The position numbers and the translations under genes are program-made. The notes below the pieces were generated by a model. The model did not search any database. It had not been told where the DNA came from and worked only from the letters and a program-made list of their open reading frames with translations. Shown piece by piece: positions 1 through 7,737 of a stretch of DNA of 64,000 nucleotides. The DNA lies in the NCBI RefSeq assembly GCF_025263565.1, contig NZ_CP079865.1, positions 4,030,001-4,094,000 of the forward strand, given 5' to 3'. The stretch comes from Mycobacterium sp. SMC-8. Lineage in GTDB: Bacteria > Actinomycetota > Actinomycetes > Mycobacteriales > Mycobacteriaceae. Positions within the stretch are counted from its first letter, which is position 1; each line of letters begins with the position of its first letter.

Positions 1-96
1 TCATGGTTCCGCCGCGACCACCGCATCGTCTGGCTGGACGGCTCGGGCGCCGGCAACGTCGACGCAGTGCTGCGCGCCTGGCGCGACGTATCCTGA
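1..96 (+). CDS. miaA: tRNA dimethylallyltransferase, C-terminal end (partial)
   Basis: Only the last 31 codons are inside the window, read in frame from base 1 to a TGA. The residues include [14 protein letters not shown], which resembles the C-terminal tail of actinobacterial MiaA, the enzyme that prenylates A37 of tRNAs reading UNN codons. The immediately following dapF supports the call, because miaA-dapF-hflX is the order I remember from mycobacteria. Only four bases separate it from dapF, so the two are probably co-transcribed. The identification rests on this short tail plus synteny. Confidence 0.75.
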   Translation, partial: SWFRRDHRIVWLDGSGAGNVDAVLRAWRDVS

Positions 97-100
97 CCAG

Positions 101-970
101 GTGAAGTTCGCCAAGGGCCACGGCACGCAGAACGACTTCGTGCTGCTCCCTGACCTGCCTGCCGAGCTGGCCCTGACCCCGGCCGCGGTCACCGCGCTGT
201 GCGACCGCAGGCAGGGTCTCGGCGCCGACGGGGTGCTGCGCGTGACTACTGCCGGGGCCGCGCATGCGGCCGGGGTGTTCGACCGGCTGCCCGAGGGGGT
301 GGCCGCGGGCGACTGGTACATGGACTACCGCAACGCCGACGGCTCGATCGCCCAGATGTGCGGCAACGGGGTGCGGGTCTTCGCGCACTACCTGCGTGCC
401 AGCGGCCTGGAGTCGCGCGACGAGTTCGTCGTCGGCTCGCTGGCAGGGCCGCGGCCGGTGGTGCTGCACGGCCACACCGAGACCACCGCCGATGTCACCG
501 TCGAGATGGGCAAGGCCAACCGGCTGGGCACCGGCACGGCGATCGTCGGCGGCCGGACTTTCACCGGGCTGGCCGTGGACGTCGGGAATCCACACCTGGC
601 CTGCGTAGACGAGACGCTGACCAGCGCTGAGCTGGCCGCGCTGGATGTCGCCGCACCCGTGGGCTTCGATCCCGCACAGTTCCCGGACGGGGTCAACATC
701 GAGGTGCTCACCGCGCCGGCCGGGGGGACGGTGTCGATGCGGGTGCACGAGCGCGGCGTGGGGGAGACGCGCTCCTGCGGCACCGGCACCGTCGCGGCCG
801 CGGTCGCGGCCCTGGCCCACCGGGGCGATCAGACCGGGTCGCTGACCGTGCGCATCCCCGGTGGCGAGGTGACGGTCACCGTCACCGAGGCGAACAGCTA
901 CCTGCGCGGGCCGTCGGTGCTGGTCGCGAACGGTGAGCTGGCCGACCGGTGGTGGGCGGCCCAGCAATGA
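101..970 (+). CDS. dapF: Diaminopimelate epimerase
   Basis: DapF interconverts LL- and meso-diaminopimelate, supplying lysine and the peptidoglycan cross-linking residue; it is cytosolic. The 289-residue product has both halves of the family. The first catalytic cysteine is in MCGNGVR (about C87) and the second in ETRSCGTGT (about C226), the usual acid/base pair. Length is normal for the family. The GTG start lies four bases after the miaA stop, so it depends on upstream translation or a promoter inside miaA. hflX follows after about 50 bases. Confidence 0.96.
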   Translation: MKFAKGHGTQNDFVLLPDLPAELALTPAAVTALCDRRQGLGADGVLRVTTAGAAHAAGVFDRLPEGVAAGDWYMDYRNADGSIAQMCGNGVRVFAHYLRASGLESRDEFVVGSLAGPRPVVLHGHTETTADVTVEMGKANRLGTGTAIVGGRTFTGLAVDVGNPHLACVDETLTSAELAALDVAAPVGFDPAQFPDGVNIEVLTAPAGGTVSMRVHERGVGETRSCGTGTVAAAVAALAHRGDQTGSLTVRIPGGEVTVTVTEANSYLRGPSVLVANGELADRWWAAQQ

Positions 971-1021
971 CTCCGGTGCTGACGGGAATTGCCATGCCGG
1001 CGGGCACGTTAATTGGGGTGC

Positions 1022-2470
1022 ATGAAAAGTGATGTTCGTGCGAATCTTGATTCGCTTATGACCTATCCCGAATTCCCCAACGACAATCCCAGCGTCGGCG
1101 AGCTGGCCCTCGAGGACCGCACCGCGCTGCGGCGGGTGGCCGGGCTGTCCACCGAGCTGACCGACGTCTCCGAGGTCGAATACCGGCAGCTGCGCCTGGA
1201 GCGCGTCGTGCTCGTCGGTGTGTGGACCGAGGGCAGCGCCGCCGACGCCGACGCCAGCCTGGCCGAACTGGCCGCCCTGGCCGAAACCGCCGGCTCCGAG
1301 GTCCTCGAAGGCCTGATCCAGCGGCGCGACAAACCGGACCCGTCGACCTACATCGGCTCCGGCAAGGCCGCCGAACTGCGCGAGCTCGTGGTGGCCACCG
1401 GCGCCGACACCGTGATCTGCGACGGCGAACTGAGCCCCGCGCAGCTCAACGCGCTGGAGAAGGTCGTCAAGGTCAAGGTCATCGACCGCACCGCGCTGAT
1501 CCTCGATATCTTCGCTCAGCACGCCACCAGCCGGGAAGGCAAGGCGCAGGTGTCGCTGGCGCAGATGGAGTACATGCTGCCGCGCCTGCGAGGCTGGGGT
1601 GAGTCGATGTCCCGGCAGGCCGGCGGCCGCGCCGGCGGCGCCGGCGGCGGCGTCGGCACCCGCGGTCCCGGCGAGACCAAGATCGAGACCGATCGACGGC
1701 GCATCCGGGAACGAATGTCCAAGCTTCGCCGCGAGATTCGCGAGATGAAACAGGTCCGCGACACCCAGCGCGGGCGCCGGGTGGCCAACGACGTGCCATC
1801 GGTGGCCATCGTCGGCTATACCAATGCCGGTAAGTCCAGCCTGCTCAATGCCCTCACCGGTGCCGGTGTGCTGGTCGAGAACGCGCTCTTCGCCACCCTC
1901 GAACCCACCACCCGCCGCGGGGAACTCGCCGACGGACGCGAGTTCGTGCTGACCGACACCGTCGGGTTTGTCCGGCATCTGCCGACCCAACTGGTCGAGG
2001 CGTTCCGGTCCACGCTGGAAGAGGTCGCCGACGCCGACCTGTTGCTGCACGTCGTGGACGGTTCCGACGTCAACCCGCTGGCACAGATCAACGCGGTGCG
2101 GCAGGTGGTCAACGACGTCGTCGCCGAGACCGATGCGCCGGCCCCGCCGGAACTGTTGGTGGTCAACAAGATCGACGCCGCCGAAGGCCTGACCCTGGCG
2201 CAGCTGCGCCGGGCGCTGCCGGGCGCGGTGTTCGTGTCCGCCCACACCGGTGACGGTCTGGACCGACTGCAGGCCCGGATGGCCGAGATGATCGCGCCGC
2301 GCGACACCGTGGTCGACGTCACAATCCCTTACGACCGCGGCGATCTGGTCAACCGGGTGCACGCCGAGGGGCGCGTCGACGCCGTCGAGCACAGCGAAAG
2401 CGGGACCAGGATGAAGGCGCGCGTGCCGATCGCGCTTGCCGCCGGATTGGCCCCGTACGCAACCTACTGA
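1022..2470 (+). CDS. hflX: GTPase HflX
   Basis: HflX is a ribosome-associated GTPase that splits stalled or hibernating 70S particles. The protein has an N-terminal HflX domain, a glycine/arginine-rich linker (about residues 195-215), and a G domain with Walker A GYTNAGKSS (about 264), DTVGF and NKID. The C-terminal domain is short. I chose the ATG at 1022; an ATG at 1058, giving MTYPEFPND, matches the usual mycobacterial N-terminus and is a real alternative, since neither has a well-spaced Shine-Dalgarno sequence. It lies downstream of dapF on the same strand. Confidence 0.93.
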   Translation: MKSDVRANLDSLMTYPEFPNDNPSVGELALEDRTALRRVAGLSTELTDVSEVEYRQLRLERVVLVGVWTEGSAADADASLAELAALAETAGSEVLEGLIQRRDKPDPSTYIGSGKAAELRELVVATGADTVICDGELSPAQLNALEKVVKVKVIDRTALILDIFAQHATSREGKAQVSLAQMEYMLPRLRGWGESMSRQAGGRAGGAGGGVGTRGPGETKIETDRRRIRERMSKLRREIREMKQVRDTQRGRRVANDVPSVAIVGYTNAGKSSLLNALTGAGVLVENALFATLEPTTRRGELADGREFVLTDTVGFVRHLPTQLVEAFRSTLEEVADADLLLHVVDGSDVNPLAQINAVRQVVNDVVAETDAPAPPELLVVNKIDAAEGLTLAQLRRALPGAVFVSAHTGDGLDRLQARMAEMIAPRDTVVDVTIPYDRGDLVNRVHAEGRVDAVEHSESGTRMKARVPIALAAGLAPYATY

Positions 2471-2693
2471 CCACCACGAATGCGCTGAGTCGGACGCCGT
2501 CGGTTACGATCGTTGCGACGTCGGCTGCGGACCACCGGAGCAGGTGCCCGTTTCACACAGCGCCGACGACCATCTCCACCAGACATTGTTGTGGCGACTT
2601 CGCCACGGTGTGCGCACTCCGCCTGACGGTCCCCGTCGCGGCTGCCGGGCACACGCTGCCCGACAACGCCGAAACGACAGGAAGACCTTCACG
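2471..2693 (+). promoter_or_regulatory. Long structured 5' leader of the DEAD-box helicase gene
   Basis: This 223-base gap separates hflX from the helicase. It holds two clear hairpins: GTGGCG-ACTT-CGCCAC at 2591-2606, and CGGGCA-CACGC-TGCCCG at 2646-2662, about 30 bases before the start codon. The helicase frame is open through the whole gap, so an N-terminally extended product cannot be excluded. An AGGAAG Shine-Dalgarno sequence at 2679-2684 nevertheless favours the ATG at 2694. Long leaders with control by cold or autoregulation are known for bacterial DEAD-box helicase genes; regulation here is inference. Confidence 0.45.
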
Positions 2694-4019
2694 ATGACCA
2701 TGCAGTCCTTTGCCGATCTCGGCGTGCCCGCGGCCCTGGTGAGCTCGCTGGCCGCCCGCGGTATCGCCGAGCCGTTCCCGATCCAGGCGGCCACGCTGCC
2801 CGACTCGCTCTCCGGGCGTGACGTGCTGGGCCGCGGAAAGACCGGCAGCGGAAAGACTCTCGCGTTCTCGCTGCCGCTGGTGGCGCGACTTACCGGCCGC
2901 CGCAGCCAGCCCTCGCGCCCGACCGGCCTGGTGCTGGCGCCGACCCGAGAACTGGCCACCCAGATCACCGCCACGCTGGAGCCGCTGGCGGCCGCATCCG
3001 GGCTGCGCGTGACCACGATCTACGGTGGTGTCGCGCAGAGCCGCCAGGTCTCCGCGCTGCGCTCCGGCGTCGACATCGTGGTGGCCTGCCCGGGGCGTCT
3101 GGAAGATCTGATGCGGCAGAAGCTGATCAGCCTCGATGCGGTCTCGACCACCGTGATCGACGAGGCTGACCACATGGCCGATCTCGGCTTCCTGCCCGGC
3201 GTGACCCGGATCCTCGCGGCCACCCCGGCCGGCGGGCAACGGCTGCTGTTCTCCGCCACGCTGGACAACGGCGTCGACAAGCTGGTCCGGCGCTTCCTGG
3301 CCGACCCGGTGCTGCACTCGGTCGACGAAGCCGCCGAGGTGCCCGCCCAAATGACCCACCACGTGTTCCATGTCGGCGGCGTGCAGGAGAAGCGCGAGCT
3401 GGTGCACCGGCTGGCATCGGGCACCGGCCGGCGAATCCTGTTCATGCGCACCAAGCATCAAGCGCGCAAACTGGCCAAGCAGCTCACCGAGTCCGGCGTG
3501 CCGTCGGTGGACCTGCACGGCAATCTGTCCCAGCCGGCCCGCGAGCGCAACCTGGCCGCGTTCTCCAGTGGAGACGCGCGCGTCCTGGTGGCCACCGACA
3601 TCGCCGCTCGCGGTGTGCATGTCGACGGCGTCGAGCTCGTCGTGCATGTCGACCCGCCGATGGAACACAAGGCCTACCTGCACCGCTCCGGGCGCACCGC
3701 ACGCGCGGGCAGCGACGGTGACGTGGTCACGGTTGTGCTCCCTGAGCAGCGCAAGGACACCCAGCAACTGCTGCGCCGCGCCGGGATCACGGTGCGTCCG
3801 CGCGACGTCGACGCCGACTCGGCAGAGGTGCACGCCCTGGTCGGTGAGATCGCACCGCTGCGGATTCCCGGCCCTGCGCCCGCGGCGAAACCCGCTGCCC
3901 GCAAGCAGGAACACCGCGGCGCTGACCCGCGCCGGGGTGGACCGTCGCGTAGCGGTCGCGGGCCGCGGCGGCGCGGGCCGCGCCAGGGCGCTCAGCGCAC
4001 GGCGAACACCGGCGGCTGA
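2694..4019 (+). CDS. DEAD-box ATP-dependent RNA helicase (RhlE/DeaD type)
   Basis: The product (441 residues) unwinds structured RNA, probably in ribosome assembly or mRNA decay. In order it shows the Q-motif region (FPIQAATLP), Walker A KTGSGKT (about 50), PTRELATQ, the VIDEADHM box (about 156), SAT in LFSATL, and motif VI HRSGRTARAG. A basic Arg/Gly/Pro tail of about 45 residues likely binds RNA. The start is set by AGGAAG nine bases upstream. The 3' end overlaps the opposing molybdopterin oxidoreductase gene by 28 bases, so the two genes converge tail to tail. Confidence 0.93.
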   Translation: MTMQSFADLGVPAALVSSLAARGIAEPFPIQAATLPDSLSGRDVLGRGKTGSGKTLAFSLPLVARLTGRRSQPSRPTGLVLAPTRELATQITATLEPLAAASGLRVTTIYGGVAQSRQVSALRSGVDIVVACPGRLEDLMRQKLISLDAVSTTVIDEADHMADLGFLPGVTRILAATPAGGQRLLFSATLDNGVDKLVRRFLADPVLHSVDEAAEVPAQMTHHVFHVGGVQEKRELVHRLASGTGRRILFMRTKHQARKLAKQLTESGVPSVDLHGNLSQPARERNLAAFSSGDARVLVATDIAARGVHVDGVELVVHVDPPMEHKAYLHRSGRTARAGSDGDVVTVVLPEQRKDTQQLLRRAGITVRPRDVDADSAEVHALVGEIAPLRIPGPAPAAKPAARKQEHRGADPRRGGPSRSGRGPRRRGPRQGAQRTANTGG

Positions 4020-6286
4020 TGCGCGCACACCGGCGGAGCTACGCCGGTGTACTTCTCGATCTGCACCAGCACATGCGCCCCCGTGCATCCACGCGCCAGT
4101 GCTGAGGTGCCGACGTCCTCGGTGAGCATGTTCGGGTTGCCGTGCACGCACATCGAGTCCGGGTCGGCCGGGTCGGCCGGATCGAACCACGCACCGGTGG
4201 ACAGTTGCACCACCTGCGGACGGACCCGCTCGTCGAGCACCGCCCCCGCCAGGCAGGCACCGCGGTCGTTGAACACACGCACCACGTCTCCGTCGGTGAC
4301 GCCGCGCGCCGCGGCGTCTGTCGGGTGCATCCGGACCGGCTCCCGGCCCGCGACTTTCGAGGCCTGGCTGACCGCCCCGCCGTCGAGCTGCCCGTGCAGC
4401 CGGCCGGCTGGCTGGTTGGCGAGCAGGTGCAGGGGATACCGCGTGGCACGCGGACTGCCGAGCCACTCGGACGGTTCGAACCATGCCGGATGGCCGATGC
4501 AGTCGTCATAGCCGAATCCGTCGATGTCGGCAGAGAAGATCTCGATCCGTCCGCTGGGGGTGGCCAACCGGTGGGCCACCGGGTCGGCGCGGAAGTCGGC
4601 GAGCAGGGTCAGTCCGTCTTCGGTGGGCAACCGCAGCCGGCCTGCCCGCCAGAACTCCTCGAACGGGGGGACCTCGAAATTCAATGTCCACGACCACTTC
4701 TCGTACAGATGGCGCAGCCACTGCCGCGAGGTGCGGCCCTCGGTGAAGGTCTCCCCGACGCCGAGTCGGTGCGCCAGCGCGGCGAAAGTGTCGTAGTCGT
4801 CCCGGGATTGCGCGTAGGGCGCGGTGAGCCTCGGCATGGCCATCAGCACCGGGTCGTTGCGTGAGCCGGAGAAGTCGTCGCGTTCGGCGAACGTCGTTGA
4901 CGGCACCACGATGTCGGCGTGCTTGGCCATCGGTGTCCAGTACGGTTCGTGCACCACGACGGTGTCCGGCCGGTGGAGCGCGCGACGCAGCCGGGGGAGA
5001 TTCTGGTGATGGTGGAACGGATTGCCCCCGGCCCAGTAGACCAGTCTAATATCCGGGTAGCGCAGGCGCAGCCCGTTGTAGTCGAACGGTGCGCCGGGGT
5101 GGAGCAGCATGTCGCTGACGGCGGCCACCGGGATGAACGTCGTCACCGGATTGACGCCTTGAGGCAGGCGCGGCAGCCCGCAGCGCAGCGGGGCCAGGCC
5201 CGGTTCGTTCATCGACCCGTAGCCGTGGCCGAATCCTCCCCCGGGAAGCCCGATCTGGCCCAGCATCGCGGCCAGTGTCAATCCCATCCAGGGCGCCTGC
5301 TCACCGTGGCGGGTGCGTTGCAGCGACCAGCTCACCGTCACGATGGTGCGGTTGGCCGCCATCCGGCGGGCCAGAGCGGTCAGGTCGCCGGCGTCCAGCC
5401 CGCAGATCGGTGCGGCCCACTGCGGCGATTTCGGTATCCCGTCATCGGTGCCGAGCAGATAGCGCTCGAACCGGTCGTAACCGGTGCAGTAGGCGGACAG
5501 AAACTCGCGGTCGGCCAGGCCCCCGGTGGCCAGCACGTGGGCCAGTGCCAGCATGATCGCGACGTCGGTACCCGGAACCGGTGCGTACCACTGGCATTCG
5601 TCGTCGACGTCGTCACGCAACGGCGAGAACGACACGAGGTGCCCGCCGCGGTCCCGGAACCGGTTCAGTGCCTCGCGGGCCGGGTGTTCGGTGGTGCCGC
5701 CGTGATTGACGCCGGTGTTCTTCAGCGCTATCCCGCCGAAACACACCAGCAGATCGGTGTGTTCGACGATGACGTCCCACTGGGTGGAGCGCTTGAACAG
5801 GTCGTCGTGGGTGCTGACCACGCGGGGCATGATCACCCCCGTCGCTCCCAGGCTGTAGGAGTGGCGTGAAAAGGTATATCCGCCAATGCAGTTCAGGAAT
5901 CGATGAACCTGGCTCTGGGCATGATGAAAGCGCCCGGCGCTGGACCAGCCGTAGGAACCGCCATAGATCGCCTCATTGCTGTGGGTGTCGACGATCCGGC
6001 GCAGTTCATCGGCCAGACGCTCGGTGAGCTCCTCCCATGACACCGCGACGAACTCGTCGGCGCCGCGGCGCGAACTCGGACCGGGTCCGTTGTCGAGCCA
6101 TCCGCGCCGTATCGCCGGGGCGGTGACCCGGGAGGCGTGCCGGATCGAGCCCGGCAGGTTGCCCAGGGCCGGGGAAGGATCGCGGTCACCGGGAAGCGGT
6201 GCCACCGATGCGATGTCGCCGTCGGCCACGGTGGCCCGGAATGCTCCCCAATGTGTGAGGCTGGTCTGAGCTGCGGCCACGGCCAT
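3992..6286 (-). CDS. BisC/TorA-type molybdopterin oxidoreductase (S- or N-oxide reductase)
   Basis: A member of the DMSO reductase superfamily, about 764 residues, with no Tat signal peptide and so probably cytoplasmic, like biotin sulfoxide reductase. Features seen are IYGGSYGW and HRFLNCIGG near the N-terminus, the SRHSYSLGA segment that should carry the serine molybdenum ligand, and GGNPFHHHQN and VVPSTTFAERDD further on. A C-terminal dinucleotide-binding barrel follows. No N-terminal 4Fe-4S cysteine motif is seen, as in BisC. Likely substrates are methionine or biotin sulfoxides. The ATG at 6286 gives MAVAAAQTS; upstream codons are open but unsupported. Confidence 0.85.
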   Translation of the reverse strand: MAVAAAQTSLTHWGAFRATVADGDIASVAPLPGDRDPSPALGNLPGSIRHASRVTAPAIRRGWLDNGPGPSSRRGADEFVAVSWEELTERLADELRRIVDTHSNEAIYGGSYGWSSAGRFHHAQSQVHRFLNCIGGYTFSRHSYSLGATGVIMPRVVSTHDDLFKRSTQWDVIVEHTDLLVCFGGIALKNTGVNHGGTTEHPAREALNRFRDRGGHLVSFSPLRDDVDDECQWYAPVPGTDVAIMLALAHVLATGGLADREFLSAYCTGYDRFERYLLGTDDGIPKSPQWAAPICGLDAGDLTALARRMAANRTIVTVSWSLQRTRHGEQAPWMGLTLAAMLGQIGLPGGGFGHGYGSMNEPGLAPLRCGLPRLPQGVNPVTTFIPVAAVSDMLLHPGAPFDYNGLRLRYPDIRLVYWAGGNPFHHHQNLPRLRRALHRPDTVVVHEPYWTPMAKHADIVVPSTTFAERDDFSGSRNDPVLMAMPRLTAPYAQSRDDYDTFAALAHRLGVGETFTEGRTSRQWLRHLYEKWSWTLNFEVPPFEEFWRAGRLRLPTEDGLTLLADFRADPVAHRLATPSGRIEIFSADIDGFGYDDCIGHPAWFEPSEWLGSPRATRYPLHLLANQPAGRLHGQLDGGAVSQASKVAGREPVRMHPTDAAARGVTDGDVVRVFNDRGACLAGAVLDERVRPQVVQLSTGAWFDPADPADPDSMCVHGNPNMLTEDVGTSALARGCTGAHVLVQIEKYTGVAPPVCAHQPPVFAVR

Positions 6287-6321
6287 GAGTCTAGGCCGCG
6301 CCGCGCGGTCAGCAGGTCCGA

Positions 6322-6341
6322 CCAACCATCCGGTTGGATGG
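6322..6341. promoter_or_regulatory. Two nested palindromes upstream of the acyl-CoA dehydrogenase gene
   Basis: CCAACC-ATCC-GGTTGG and CCATCC-GGTT-GGATGG overlap within 20 bases, about 50 bases before the acyl-CoA dehydrogenase start and within the divergent gap. Palindromes of this AACC/GGTT type are often TetR-family operators in actinobacteria. No TetR gene lies nearby, so the cognate regulator is unknown. Confidence 0.35.
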
Positions 6342-6389
6342 GGTACCTTGGCGGCAACTGTCCGCACCGACCCCGACGGAGACGTTGTC

Positions 6390-7565
6390 ATGGGCGCACC
6401 CGAAGCCACGCCAGTCATCGCCTACCAGCGCACGCTGTTCGAGCCCGAACACGAAATGTTCAGGGAGTCGTTTCGCACCTTCCTCGAACGGCACGTCGCG
6501 CCACAGCACGAGGAGTGGGAGAAGAACAAGCTCGTCGACAGGGACGTGTGGCTGGAGGCGGGCAAGCAGGGCTTCCTCGGTATGGCGGTGCCCGAGGAGT
6601 ACGGCGGCGGCGGCGTCGACGACTTCCGCTACAACACGATCATCACCGAGGAGATCACCGCGGGCCGCTACAGCGGGCTGGGCTTCAGCCTGCACAACGA
6701 CGTGGTGGCGCCGTATCTGATCAGACTGGCCACCGAGGAGCAGAAGCAGCGGTGGCTGCCGAAGTTCTGCAGCGGCGAGTTCATCTCTGCCATCGCCATG
6801 ACCGAACCGGGTACCGGCAGCGATCTGCAGGGCATCAAGACCCGCGCGGTCAAAGACGGTGATCATTACATCCTCAACGGCGCCAAGACGTTCATCACCA
6901 ACGGAATTCACTCCGATCTGGTCATCGTGGTGGCCCAGACCGACCCGGACAAGGGTGCCCTGGGCTTTTCGCTGCTCGTGGTCGAGCGCGGGATGGAGGG
7001 TTTCGAGCGCGGCCGCAAACTCGACAAGATCGGCCTGGATGCACAGGACACCGCGGAGTTGTCGTTCACCGACGTCAAGGTGCCCGCGGAGAACCTGCTC
7101 GGCGAGGAGGGGCAGGGCTTCATCTACCTGATGCAGAACCTGCCGCAGGAACGGATCAGCATCGCGATCATGGCGGCCGCCGCGATGGAGGCCGTGCTCG
7201 GCGTGACGCTGCAGTACGCCAAGGAGCGCAAGGCATTCGGCAAGCCGATCGGCAGCCAGCAGAACAGCCGTTTCCTCCTTGCCGAGCTTTCCACCGAAGC
7301 CACCGTGGTGCGCATGATGGTCGACGAGTTCATCAAGCTGCATCTGGAGGACAAGCTCACCGTCGAGCAGGCCGCGATGGCCAAGTGGTACTCCACCGAG
7401 AAGCAGGTCCACCTGATCGACCGCTGCCTGCAGCTGCACGGCGGCTACGGCTACATGCGTGAGTACGACGTGGCCCGCGCGTACCTGGACGCCCGCGTGC
7501 AGACGATCTACGGCGGTACCACCGAGATCATGAAGGAGATCATCGGACGCAGTCTGGGCGTCTGA
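6390..7565 (+). CDS. fadE20: Acyl-CoA dehydrogenase (FadE20-like)
   Basis: A FAD-dependent acyl-CoA dehydrogenase of 391 residues that introduces the alpha,beta double bond of acyl-CoAs. The three domains are visible: the N-terminal helical domain (YQRTLFEPEHEMFR), the middle beta domain with AMTEPGTGSDLQ, and the C-terminal domain ending in QLHGGYGYMREY and IYGGTTEIMKEIIGR. The ATG at 6390 has GGAG eight bases upstream; a longer reading from 6285 has no such support. The position beside the dapF-hflX block matches Rv2724c (fadE20). The exact chain-length preference cannot be read from the sequence. Confidence 0.88.
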   Translation: MGAPEATPVIAYQRTLFEPEHEMFRESFRTFLERHVAPQHEEWEKNKLVDRDVWLEAGKQGFLGMAVPEEYGGGGVDDFRYNTIITEEITAGRYSGLGFSLHNDVVAPYLIRLATEEQKQRWLPKFCSGEFISAIAMTEPGTGSDLQGIKTRAVKDGDHYILNGAKTFITNGIHSDLVIVVAQTDPDKGALGFSLLVVERGMEGFERGRKLDKIGLDAQDTAELSFTDVKVPAENLLGEEGQGFIYLMQNLPQERISIAIMAAAAMEAVLGVTLQYAKERKAFGKPIGSQQNSRFLLAELSTEATVVRMMVDEFIKLHLEDKLTVEQAAMAKWYSTEKQVHLIDRCLQLHGGYGYMREYDVARAYLDARVQTIYGGTTEIMKEIIGRSLGV

Positions 7566-7737
7566 CGGGGGCCGGATCGGCGACAGCGCGCAGCTGACGG
7601 GCATATTCTTGGCCTGGATTCGGCGAGGTGACTTGGTTATCGACGTCCACTGAAGCAGAGTGAACGCACGCGGTAACTTTCTCAGAATTTTGCGTGGAGC
7701 TTGCACGAGGACCAGTCGCCGACCGCGGGGAGGAAGA

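Noticed and set aside
2553..4484. 643-codon open frame opposite the helicase and oxidoreductase genes
   Set aside because: It is the mirror of two well-supported genes; its product is low-complexity Arg/Gly/His-rich with no recognisable domain. High GC routinely opens such antisense frames.
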